Source: a virus
Virus record (IMG/VR): IMGVR_UViG_3300025646_000125
Location: 1-38,675 of that record
Direction: 5' to 3' (one strand)
Length of the DNA: 38,675 nucleotides
A model generated the notes under the pieces. It had not been told where the DNA came from. It saw nothing but the letters and a program-made list of their open reading frames with translations, and did no database searches. Shown in pieces: positions 11,108-16,795 of this stretch. The position numbers were made by a program, and so were the translations under genes. Positions within the stretch are counted from its first letter, which is position 1. Every line of letters starts with the position of its first letter.

Positions 11108-11267
11108 TAGAATGGCTTTTACGGATGGCTGCTTTTGCCGCCCGGATTTCAGATAAGGTTTCAGAATATTGCTTCTTCATCTCTTCATTGTTCGTATTAC
11201 GCTTCAATGTCTCAATGTACGTCTGGAGATCGTTCAAATCCTTCATGCTGTATTTCGTGTAGTCCAT
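11052..11267 (-). CDS. Hypothetical helical protein, 71 aa
   Basis: MDYTKYSMKDLNDLQTYIET then LKRNTNNEEMKKQYSETLSEIRAAKAAIRKSH: two helices that probably pair as a coiled coil. The last 20 codons overlap the membrane protein at 10931-11107 in another frame and look less coding-like, so the functional part is likely the first 50 residues. It lies just after tRNA-Tyr in the transcription direction. Confidence 0.62.
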   Translation of the reverse strand: MDYTKYSMKDLNDLQTYIETLKRNTNNEEMKKQYSETLSEIRAAKAAIRKSHSNDLPANYSCIRPGRWADS

Positions 11268-11288
11268 CTGTTGCTGTTTTAAAGTTAG

Positions 11289-11370
11289 TTGGCCGGGTAG
11301 GATTTGAACCTACGAAGTCGATGACAGATGTTTTACAGACACCTTGCTTTAGCCACTTGCATACCGACCA
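11289..11370 (-). tRNA. tRNA-Tyr (anticodon GUA)
   Basis: On the minus strand the 5' acceptor strand TGGTCGG pairs with CCGGCCA (one G-U). The D arm has TGC/GCA around AAGTGGCTAAA. The anticodon stem GGTGT/ACATC holds the loop CTGTAAA, giving anticodon GTA. There is a class II variable arm (GTC-ATC-GAC), as bacterial tRNA-Tyr requires. The T arm is GTAGG/CCTAC with loop TTCAAAT. The CCA end is not encoded. TAC/TAT codons are frequent in the late genes. Confidence 0.88.
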
Positions 11371-11519
11371 GTGTGGCCACACCAACATGGCCTGTGTTTT
11401 CTAGGGCGGGTTCGGCATGTTTCGTCATACCCTCATAACGGCTTACCGCCTTGCCTACTCGTCTTTCCGTAGTGTCACCCATATCCGCTTACCATAAAGG
11501 CAGGGAGGAGTCTGGGTTG

Positions 11520-11588
11520 TAGTCGGGCGGGATTCGAACCCGCAGCCCAGTTGCGCACCGTATTTTAACCAATTAAAACTACCGACCT
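11520..11588 (-). tRNA. tRNA-like element without a canonical anticodon arm
   Basis: Minus strand: an acceptor AGGTCGG/CCGACTA (A-A mismatch at the first pair and one G-U), a D arm GTTT/AAAT with the typical TTGG loop, and a perfect T arm GCGGG-TTCGAAT-CCCGC. Between D and T arms only 17-18 nt remain (ACGGTGCGCAACTGGGCT) where a normal tRNA needs about 22, and no stem with U33 and a 7-nt loop can be drawn. Best fold: CGGT/ACTG around GCGCA. It is either a decayed tRNA gene or a tRNA mimic. Its first eight bases resemble those of tRNA-Tyr. Confidence 0.55.
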
Positions 11589-11614
11589 CCATCCAGTTAT
11601 ATAGCCGCCTCTCA

Positions 11615-11818
11615 TTACGGCCCTGGCTTCCGGCGAAAAAGCCACCGAATTTCTGTTGCGACATCTTCAAAAAACTTACTACCGTAGTGGCCCATCCCGG
11701 AAACTCCCGCGCCAATAAGGACTGAATGAGCACCAGTCTCAGGATCAAACGGCACAATGACAAATCCGATACAGAAAATCAAACCTCCCAGGTTCTCAAA
11801 CACGTATTGGATGTTCAT
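11615..11818 (-). CDS. Small membrane protein, 67 aa; holin candidate
   Basis: Begins MNIQYVFENLGGLIFCIGFV. A hydrophobic segment covers about residues 9-24; a second, weaker one (SVLIGAGVSGMGHYGS) about 32-47; the C-terminus is charged (FFEDVATEIRWLFRRKPGP). The ATG overlaps the endolysin stop as ATGA. Adjacency to an endolysin and the membrane profile make a holin or holin-like role the natural guess, but no family signature is visible. It is transcribed after the endolysin. Confidence 0.7.
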   Translation of the reverse strand: MNIQYVFENLGGLIFCIGFVIVPFDPETGAHSVLIGAGVSGMGHYGSKFFEDVATEIRWLFRRKPGP

Positions 11819-12540
11819 AAGTCGTACAGTTTAATGAGTTTGTCGATCTTCGTGGCATAGGTGGTTGACGTTGCATACCCAGAGGCGCACAAGTGGATCG
11901 CCCACCATTCCTTGCCAGTGAAAGTGTAAGTTCTACCAGGCACTAAGGCCGTCCCATACCAGTCTACTTTCTTCTTCTCTTTGTATGGACGGTACTCTCT
12001 CTTAATTGGCGCGTCCGAGTAAGGGAAAGAAAGTAGTTCGTTGTAGTTCTCCTTCTTAAATACTTCGTCGTGATCCCGAAAGGATTCTTTTGGATCTTTG
12101 TACTTCCTGAAGAAGTCCTTGTGAGAGTCGTCTGTGTAGTTAAAACAGTGACCCTTGTGGCATCTCTTGGAGAAGCACTTGATTCCAAAGTGGTTGTTCG
12201 TTTCCCGCGCCAATTTGCTATTGCCAGCGTCACTCTCAAGGAGTCCCTGGGCAAGCTTGATGCCGGCTGGGATGCGGTGTCCTTCGGCTGCTTCGCGATA
12301 CTTTTCTATATAGGTGACGAATCTACTGTCCCTCATTAGAGACTTGAGATCCGGGGTGTCGTCAACTTCGACTTTTACAAAGATCGGAACTTCAACATCC
12401 GGCTCATATGTGTATTCGTCGATAGGTTCGTACCAGTCAATCTTCGCTTCAATCAGGATGGGGGAGTATTTCAAGCCTCCGAGATTGGCGAAAAGTAGGA
12501 AGCAGCCAAAAGCCCAAGCTTTTGTTACTGCGTTTTTCAT
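11815..12540 (-). CDS. Endolysin, glucosaminidase family, with N-terminal export signal
   Basis: A 241-residue peptidoglycan hydrolase. The N-terminus (MKNAVTKAWAFGCFLLFANL) is a signal peptide or signal-anchor, then a linker to about residue 75, then a glucosaminidase domain with the motif IPAGIKLAQGLLESDAGNS (90-108; catalytic Glu at 102) and NNHFGIKC (115-122), followed by the conserved AW-like and YRPYKE segments and the C-terminal helix. It cleaves the glycan backbone of the cell wall. The built-in signal suggests Sec export (pin-holin or SAR type), so lysis timing could be controlled by membrane release. Unusually it sits on the early-oriented strand rather than after the tail genes. 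Confidence 0.92.
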   Translation of the reverse strand: MKNAVTKAWAFGCFLLFANLGGLKYSPILIEAKIDWYEPIDEYTYEPDVEVPIFVKVEVDDTPDLKSLMRDSRFVTYIEKYREAAEGHRIPAGIKLAQGLLESDAGNSKLARETNNHFGIKCFSKRCHKGHCFNYTDDSHKDFFRKYKDPKESFRDHDEVFKKENYNELLSFPYSDAPIKREYRPYKEKKKVDWYGTALVPGRTYTFTGKEWWAIHLCASGYATSTTYATKIDKLIKLYDL

Positions 12541-12555
12541 GGTTACAATTTGTTA

Positions 12556-12852
12556 TTAAAACTTATCTACCTTTCGTAGAATGTCATCGTAAGGGATATT
12601 GAAGTGGTGCAAAAACTTTATCAAGCGACCCCTACTTTCACTTACGAAATCTACTGGGTAGTATTGTGGAATATTGTTGTAATATACAACAGGTGCAAAG
12701 ATACTTGTTTTTTGTTTGCCGATCACAGTCTCAACCGAAACTATGTACGTTTCATCTTCTACGTTTAAAAGAAAAGTATCGTCAGGCTTTACAGTCAATT
12801 CAGGCACCTCGGCATTAATAGGGCCATCAAACAGATCGCTATAATCATCCAT
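12556..12852 (-). CDS. Hypothetical acidic protein, 98 aa
   Basis: MDDYSDLFDGPINAEVPELT opens an acidic segment followed by strands (DTFLLNVEDETYIVSVETVIGKQKTSIFAPVVYYN) and a helical end (GRLIKFLHHFNIPYDDILRKVDKF). Its codons for VVYYNN run through a perfect palindrome copy at 12676-12690. It starts 3 nt after the stop of the 13215 gene. Function unknown. Confidence 0.72.
   Translation of the reverse strand: MDDYSDLFDGPINAEVPELTVKPDDTFLLNVEDETYIVSVETVIGKQKTSIFAPVVYYNNIPQYYPVDFVSESRGRLIKFLHHFNIPYDDILRKVDKF
12676..12690. promoter_or_regulatory. 15-bp palindrome inside a coding region
   Basis: GTTGTAATATACAAC inside the 12852 gene. It differs from the other copies by its centre (ATA). Could be an internal operator or roadblock; coincidence is less likely given the half-site conservation. 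Confidence 0.45.
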
Positions 12853-13031
12853 AGCTTAAACTTTTTGGCGACTTTTATCAATGTCCAGGAAAGATACCAG
12901 TGCTTGCCACGCTTTTCTGACAGGCCCATGTCCTCCGCTTCCTCGGCCCATTTCTGTACTTTGTGCCTGGTTTGGCCCGTCATCTTGGTGGCTTCCGGCA
13001 GACTGATCCATTTCTCTTCTTTCTTTGCCAT
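12795..13031 (-). CDS. HTH DNA-binding protein, 78 aa
   Basis: MAKKEEKWISLPEATKMTGQ then TRHKVQKWAEEAEDMGLSEKRGKHWYLSW: a winged-helix or excisionase-like pattern (LPEATKMTGQTRHKVQKWA as helix-turn-helix, then a wing around RGKHWYLS). It could be a phage regulator and is the best candidate to bind the recurring palindrome. The last 20 residues (KLWMIIAICLMALLMPRCLN) overlap the 12852 gene in another frame and look less genuine; a frameshift or a longer overlap is possible. It also overlaps the second half of the 13215 frame. Confidence 0.65.
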   Translation of the reverse strand: MAKKEEKWISLPEATKMTGQTRHKVQKWAEEAEDMGLSEKRGKHWYLSWTLIKVAKKFKLWMIIAICLMALLMPRCLN

Positions 13032-13215
13032 AGTGGGGGTTGTGTGGGAACTTACGAAACATCGTGATCGTATCCCAGTTGAAAGAATGGATCGATGTTA
13101 CCTCTCCCTTATTGTTGTGATCGGTGATGGTAAGGGTATATCCGTCGTCTTCGAATACGCAACAATAGAAGGAGTAGTAAGTACCGTTTGAAGTTAATCT
13201 GATGTAGTGTTTCAT
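12856..13215 (-). CDS. First gene of the early operon, hypothetical, 119 aa
   Basis: Begins MKHYIRLTSNGTYYSFYCCV right after the leader hairpins and half-palindrome at 13216. The first 65 residues are protein-like with alternating strands (FEDDGYTLTITDHNNKGEVTSIHSFNWDTITMFRKF). From about residue 66 it runs through the HTH gene in another frame and becomes Gln/Gly/Ser-rich (SAGSHQDDGPNQAQSTEMGRGSGG), suggesting either that the true protein is shorter with a frame error, or a real overlap. The stop at 12856 is followed at once by the next ATG (12852). Confidence 0.55.
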   Translation of the reverse strand: MKHYIRLTSNGTYYSFYCCVFEDDGYTLTITDHNNKGEVTSIHSFNWDTITMFRKFPHNPHYGKERREMDQSAGSHQDDGPNQAQSTEMGRGSGGHGPVRKAWQALVSFLDIDKSRQKV

Positions 13216-13231
13216 GGTTATAATTTGAAAA

Positions 13232-13379
13232 GAGTGGTATGTTAAAAAGCAATTCCACGAATGATAACACGATATACCGACGGACCACTCATTGAAATAA
13301 AAACAAAAACAATTTCCAAGAAGAGTGGCCACCAGTCGGGACAGATCATTGCTAGCCTGTAAAGGGTTGGCGACCACTC
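13232..13379 (-). promoter_or_regulatory. Early leader with two related hairpins
   Basis: Transcribed as minus-strand RNA between the early promoter and ATG 13215. Hairpin 1 (13323-13379): GAGUGGUCGCCA with UGGUGGCCACUC, 12 pairs including two G-U. Hairpin 2 (13232-13290): GAGUGGU with ACCACUC, 7 pairs. Each 3' arm is followed by CUUCUUGGAAAUUG or CUUUUCAAAUUA, so the two look like diverged copies of one leader unit. No long U-run follows; they are candidates for attenuation or RNA stability. Confidence 0.6.
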
Positions 13380-13384
13380 AGGAA

Positions 13385-13415
13385 CAAAAGTAAATAACTT
13401 TGTTGTAAAAAGCAA
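13385..13415 (-). promoter_or_regulatory. Early (leftward) promoter
   Basis: Minus strand: TTG (13415-13413), 20 nt, TACTTTTG (13392-13385), full match to the pattern. The palindrome at 13402-13416 covers its -33 element and half the spacer, so a regulator bound there would repress. Confidence 0.75.
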
Positions 13416-13416
13416 C
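13402..13416. promoter_or_regulatory. 15-bp palindrome, central operator copy
   Basis: GTTGTAAAAAGCAAC lies over the -33 region of the leftward promoter and directly after a plus-strand TAACTTTG box (13395-13402). It is thus placed to control both directions. The left half-site is perfect, the right half reads GCAAC. Confidence 0.62.
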
Positions 13417-13456
13417 ATTAATGGTAAAATAATTTCTTTTTTTTGAAAAGTTTTCT

Positions 13457-13464
13457 TATCTTTG
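13457..13464 (+). promoter_or_regulatory. Rightward promoter -7 box
   Basis: TATCTTTG at 13457-13464 is a full -7 match, and TAACTTTG at 13395-13402 is another. Neither has TTG exactly 20 nt upstream (TTC at 13434-13436 for the first), so rightward transcription may need an activator. The half palindrome GTTGTAAAAC follows at 13481. Confidence 0.5.
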
Positions 13465-13493
13465 TAGGGACACAATGGGTGTTGTAAAACGTG

Positions 13494-13523
13494 CCTGGTC
13501 CCTTCGGGGGCTGGGTGTTTTTT
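13494..13523 (+). terminator. Leader terminator 1
   Basis: CCTGGTCCC and GGGGCTGGG pair (9 bp with G-U pairs) around a TTCG loop, then TGTTTTTT. It lies about 30 nt after the -7 box at 13457, so it would end a transcript of roughly 50 nt unless read through. Confidence 0.75.
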
Positions 13524-13570
13524 GAAAGAGACATTGATTGGATTTTATTTTGCGTTGTTTTGCGACAAAG

Positions 13571-13585
13571 GTTGTAAATTGCAAC
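13571..13585. promoter_or_regulatory. 15-bp palindrome, operator-like copy in late leader
   Basis: GTTGTAAATTGCAAC between the two leader terminators, upstream of the polymerase-like gene. Same consensus as the other copies. Confidence 0.6.
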
Positions 13586-13609
13586 GTAATTCTTTTACAC
13601 AAAACCGGT

Positions 13610-13643
13610 GCCCTGGGTTTCGCACTTTTCCTGGGGCTTTTTT
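13610..13643 (+). terminator. Leader terminator 2
   Basis: GCCCTGGG pairs with CCTGGGGC (8 bp, two G-U) around a 12-nt loop, followed by T6 and AAATAAG. It ends 11 nt before the ATG at 13655, so it must be overcome for late expression. The flanking sequence resembles terminator 1 (GTGCC at the start, run of T at the end). Confidence 0.7.
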
Positions 13644-13654
13644 AAATAAGTGTA

Positions 13655-15046
13655 ATGCCTGACAAATATGATCATCTAAGACATAACGGGCTTCAACGCA
13701 AGCTCAAGGCCGAGAAGAAATTCAAGGCTGATATGAAAAGGGTTCTTGCCCTGATCATAAGCTTCAGAGGTCCGCGTACTCAGAAGGGGTTTGTCAGGAT
13801 CTCGTCAAAACTCCTCAAGAAGAAATTCCCATCCTATCAGAAAATAATCAGACAGTTAGAAGAAGAAGGCAAGATCGAGGTGTTGCGCCAATTTGAGGTC
13901 GGCAAGCTGGCATACGGGTACAGGTCTATGGTCACGCCAGAGGAAGAGGCTAAGATCTTGAAGTGGCACAGGAAGTACAATAAGCCAGATGGAGAATACT
14001 TTGGAGAATTGGCAAAGGTTTCACGCCCCAATATAGAGGAAGCGATCAAACTGATCAACGAGCACACCTCTGTTGAAGCAATCAGCAAGAGAGCGAAGAG
14101 AGTTTACGTGGAGGACGGAGTGGTTAAGATGAACGGAAACGAAGTGAAGCGAGACTTTTTTGCTTTGACGTACATGGGCAGCGGCAAGACCTACTACTAC
14201 GGTAAAGAGAAGTTTGCCAAGGTGGTTGACCAGATAAAGGTGTACTACTTTAGGAACAAATATTACGCGGGTAATTCTTTCATTGAAGACAAGAGCAGAG
14301 AGATCCATGCTACATGGTTGCAGAAAGTGATCGCAATGGAAGAGGGCCACTACATCTACAAGTCTTCAATGAAGAATGGCAGGACGTTTAACAACTTAAC
14401 GCTAATGCCTAAACCTTTGCTGACTCTCTATAAATACAACAATGAAGATCTAATAAACATAGATGGTATTTCATACCAAGCTACTCTAGCTAAACACTTA
14501 CCGTACCTCATTAATAGTATACCTCTATTGTCTATCTACTGCTCCTTTCTACTAACTATACCCCCTATTGTGCGAGGAGCATTCGCAGAGGCAGTAGACT
14601 CAGGAGGATTTTACGAAGAGATAATGCGAATATTAGCTTCAAGAGGGAGAGAAATAACGCGAGATGAGGCAAAAAAGATCTTCTTCATGTCAATTTTCTC
14701 AAAGAACTTCGATAATGAGTGGGGTCATCTGCTAAATGTATTTGATCCAGAGATGAAAAAACAGATTGACGACTTCAAACACATGTTTGGATACAACCAC
14801 TATGCTATTGCTCTACAGAGAGCAGAGAGTGGTATATGGTCACAGGTGAAGAAACAACTGGAAGACATGGGCATTTTCCATATCGGCAAGCATGATGCGG
14901 TATTGGTGCCTAGAAGCCAGTGGGAAGCAGCACTGAAAGTTGTGATCGACACACACACCAACTACATTGACAAGTTCCACATCTCAGTGGAAGGACCGGA
15001 ACTGAATCTTATTTATAACCAAGACTACGAAATTAAAGCAGCATGA
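13655..15046 (+). CDS. Putative family-A polymerase palm with winged-helix N-terminus
   Basis: 463 residues. The N-terminal part (about 35-92: RTQKGFVRISSKLLKKKFPS and on to KLAYGYRS) looks like a winged helix. From about 240 the features of family-A nucleic acid polymerases appear in order: motif A NIDGISYQATLAKHL with Asp270; motif B with R336, K340, F344 and F348 in R-x3-K-x3-F-x3-F spacing, the spacing of the Pol I finger helix (whose last residue is Tyr); LQRAESGIWSQ (about 388-397); and motif C KHDAVLVP with Asp414. No 3'-5' or 5'-3' exonuclease domain is present and the size is about half of Pol I. I infer a nucleic-acid polymerase, probably for phage replication or transcription. The family is seen as 'hypothetical' in Bacteroidota elements. 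It heads the rightward operon and overlaps the next gene by ATGA. Confidence 0.7.
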   Translation: MPDKYDHLRHNGLQRKLKAEKKFKADMKRVLALIISFRGPRTQKGFVRISSKLLKKKFPSYQKIIRQLEEEGKIEVLRQFEVGKLAYGYRSMVTPEEEAKILKWHRKYNKPDGEYFGELAKVSRPNIEEAIKLINEHTSVEAISKRAKRVYVEDGVVKMNGNEVKRDFFALTYMGSGKTYYYGKEKFAKVVDQIKVYYFRNKYYAGNSFIEDKSREIHATWLQKVIAMEEGHYIYKSSMKNGRTFNNLTLMPKPLLTLYKYNNEDLINIDGISYQATLAKHLPYLINSIPLLSIYCSFLLTIPPIVRGAFAEAVDSGGFYEEIMRILASRGREITRDEAKKIFFMSIFSKNFDNEWGHLLNVFDPEMKKQIDDFKHMFGYNHYAIALQRAESGIWSQVKKQLEDMGIFHIGKHDAVLVPRSQWEAALKVVIDTHTNYIDKFHISVEGPELNLIYNQDYEIKAA

Positions 15047-15399
15047 ACACGAAAGAATTAATGAAGGAGAAATTGACTGATGAGCAGTTGGCTAAGATTG
15101 GCATCACAAATGAAAAAGGACAGCACGAGAAAGATGCCTACATGTATAAACTATACAGGGAACTTACTGTGGAGCAAGCAGCATTGTTTAACAAACTTAT
15201 TTATTATAGCCCTGATCACATTGACTACTACATTGATTATAATTCCGGCAACTATGACGAGTGCTACGAATACGCAATGGAAAACAAACATTTGTCTTCG
15301 CTCGATATGGTTCCCGAAGAACATAAGGATAAGGCAAAGTTCATGGTAAACAGTTGGCTTGAATTAATTAATGGTGACGAAGAAATCGTAGAGGCATGA
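15043..15399 (+). CDS. Hypothetical protein, 118 aa
   Basis: Begins MNTKELMKEKLTDEQLAKIG; helical and acidic, with a Tyr-rich middle (YYSPDHIDYYIDYNSGNYDECYEYAME) and the C-terminal FMVNSWLELINGDEEIVEA. ATGA overlaps link it to the polymerase-like gene and to the 15396 gene. It might assist the polymerase (coupled expression), but nothing in the sequence shows it. Confidence 0.78.
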   Translation: MNTKELMKEKLTDEQLAKIGITNEKGQHEKDAYMYKLYRELTVEQAALFNKLIYYSPDHIDYYIDYNSGNYDECYEYAMENKHLSSLDMVPEEHKDKAKFMVNSWLELINGDEEIVEA

Positions 15400-15800
15400 C
15401 TACAGACGTACTAAACAGAAAGATCAAGAAGCACCCAAAGAAGGGCAAGATCAGCGACGGATACCATACGTTCGACGAATTATACATGCACCGTCACGCA
15501 CTCTTCATCGTGCTCTTAAACCAAATTGCCGCGTCAGACTCAGACATCGAAGCGTGGAAGTCCTGGAAGCAAAGTAACGGAGAAGAATACAAAGGCTGGT
15601 TCATTGCCGGTATCGGAAAGGAGATTACCTACAAAATGCCAGATGCCCTGTGGGACATTGTAGCGGCCCCTGAGATCGAGAGAGGCAAGTGGGATGGTCA
15701 TACATCAATGGACGTAATTAAGCGGCTCCTGGGTATTGCAAGAACGTTAAAAGAGAAACATGAAGACAACAGCGAACCACGTATTGATAGAATTGGATAA
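15396..15800 (+). CDS. Conserved-type phage hypothetical protein, 134 aa
   Basis: Carries a pattern shared, from memory, by many uncharacterised phage proteins: SDGYHTFDELYMHRHALF (20-37), EEYKGWFIAGIGKEITYKMP (63-82), and WDGHTSMDVIKRL (99-111). The conserved Trp, His and Asp residues suggest a binding site, function unknown. It overlaps the GroES-like gene by 41 bp at its 3' end, so its last dozen codons are shared DNA. Confidence 0.82.
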   Translation: MTTDVLNRKIKKHPKKGKISDGYHTFDELYMHRHALFIVLLNQIAASDSDIEAWKSWKQSNGEEYKGWFIAGIGKEITYKMPDALWDIVAAPEIERGKWDGHTSMDVIKRLLGIARTLKEKHEDNSEPRIDRIG

Positions 15801-16425
15801 GACCAGGGACGATACGTTCACCACCAAGTCTGGCATGACGTTTTACGTACCTACTATGGCTATCGACCCGAACGATCCAAACACAGAAACGGATGCTGAT
15901 GCGATCAGGACATACGGTATTGTGGCGGCTACTCCCTGGAAGTTAACCAAGTCGATGATGGTTCCGGTGGTAGTAAGAAAAGGAAACAGGGAGCAGATGA
16001 GGACGGTGGCTGACATCGTGCCTGAAGTAGAGGTAGGTGACAAGATCCACTTCCGCTACTCGGCCATAGACCGGATAGAGAACCGGATCTACAACGAAGA
16101 CGGTATGTTCCAGGCGATCCCATACTCGGACATCTTTGCCAGGGAAGTGGACGGACAGGTAATCCCGATTGGTTCCTTCGTGTTTGTTGAACCGATCAAA
16201 GAAAAGATCGCCAAGTCAGATCACCTCATTATACCGGACGACTTCACAAAGAAGACCAACCGGGGGATTGTTAAGTGGATCGGCAAGCCGTTCAAGGATG
16301 AAGCTGAAATTGGAGTGGAACCGGGTGATGAGGTGGTATACGATACTAAGTACGCCGAACGGCAGAAAGTGAACGACGAGTGGTATGAAGTTATTTACCA
16401 GGACGATATAATGTTAAAGGTATGA
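15760..16425 (+). CDS. Phage GroES-like co-chaperonin with two domains
   Basis: 221 residues. The C-terminal half (about 125-221) matches the Cpn10 fold order: GSFVFVEPIKEK, IIPDDFTKKTNRGIVKWIGK, VEPGDEVVYDTKYAERQKVN, WYEVIYQDDIMLKV. The N-terminal half (5-122) repeats the pattern more loosely (NHVLIELDKTRDD, YGIVAATP, VEVGDKIHFRYSA, FQAIPYSDIFARE). So it is a tandem two-domain co-chaperonin, longer than bacterial GroES (about 97 aa). The role would be to partner the host GroEL for folding the capsid protein, as T4 gp31 does. No GroEL gene is in the window. Confidence 0.85.
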   Translation: MKTTANHVLIELDKTRDDTFTTKSGMTFYVPTMAIDPNDPNTETDADAIRTYGIVAATPWKLTKSMMVPVVVRKGNREQMRTVADIVPEVEVGDKIHFRYSAIDRIENRIYNEDGMFQAIPYSDIFAREVDGQVIPIGSFVFVEPIKEKIAKSDHLIIPDDFTKKTNRGIVKWIGKPFKDEAEIGVEPGDEVVYDTKYAERQKVNDEWYEVIYQDDIMLKV

Positions 16426-16721
16426 CTTTGAAATTATTCCCTTGGGATAATGGCGGGAAGCCAGATTTTATAAATGATAAAGGTTTTGAATGGTACGTAA
16501 ATGATTCAATGACCAGGTGGTGCTCTCATCCAACGGCTGGCGACTTGCCGCCACTTAGGGCTGTATGCTTCTATGTTGCAGAAAGGGTAGATGGAAAGGT
16601 CAATCCTATAACTATGGTGTTAATAGACAGAGACACAAATGAAGTTTTATACGAAAATTCCAGGATTGAAGACATGGCTGTATACATAGATATGCTTCGG
16701 TTTGTAAATAAAGAACCATGA
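16422..16721 (+). CDS. Hypothetical protein, 99 aa
   Basis: MTLKLFPWDNGGKPDFINDK, strand-rich with the segment AVCFYVAERVDGKVNPITMVLIDRDTNEVLYENSRIEDMAVYIDML, resembling an alpha/beta domain. ATGA overlap upstream and downstream. Function unknown. Confidence 0.75.
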   Translation: MTLKLFPWDNGGKPDFINDKGFEWYVNDSMTRWCSHPTAGDLPPLRAVCFYVAERVDGKVNPITMVLIDRDTNEVLYENSRIEDMAVYIDMLRFVNKEP

Positions 16722-16795
16722 TCAGATTAATCGCAAACCTTGCAGCGACCATCGCCGGAACAATATTTCTAATAAAAGATAAACTAAAGAAATGA
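16718..16795 (+). CDS. Micropeptide with a hydrophobic helix, 25 aa
   Basis: MIRLIANLAATIAGTIFLIK plus DKLKK. One membrane helix with a lysine tail. ATGA at both ends supports translation. Codons 6-12 contain AACCTTGCAGCGACC, a variant of the recurrent boundary sequence on the minus-strand arm. Confidence 0.55.
   Translation: MIRLIANLAATIAGTIFLIKDKLKK

Noticed and set aside
11333-11482. Minus-strand 49-codon frame from ATG 11482 that ends inside tRNA-Tyr
   Set aside because: It overlaps the D and anticodon arms of a well-formed tRNA; the C-terminal residues are only tRNA sequence read as codons. Coding of the first 35 codons cannot be excluded.
11455-11763. Minus-strand frame of 102 codons across the tRNA-like element
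   Set aside because: It runs through the T and D arms and overlaps the better-supported membrane protein frame at 11615-11818.
13242-13475. Minus-strand 77-codon frame across the control region
   Set aside because: It covers the promoter, operator and leader hairpins; composition is not coding-like and no ribosome site is present.
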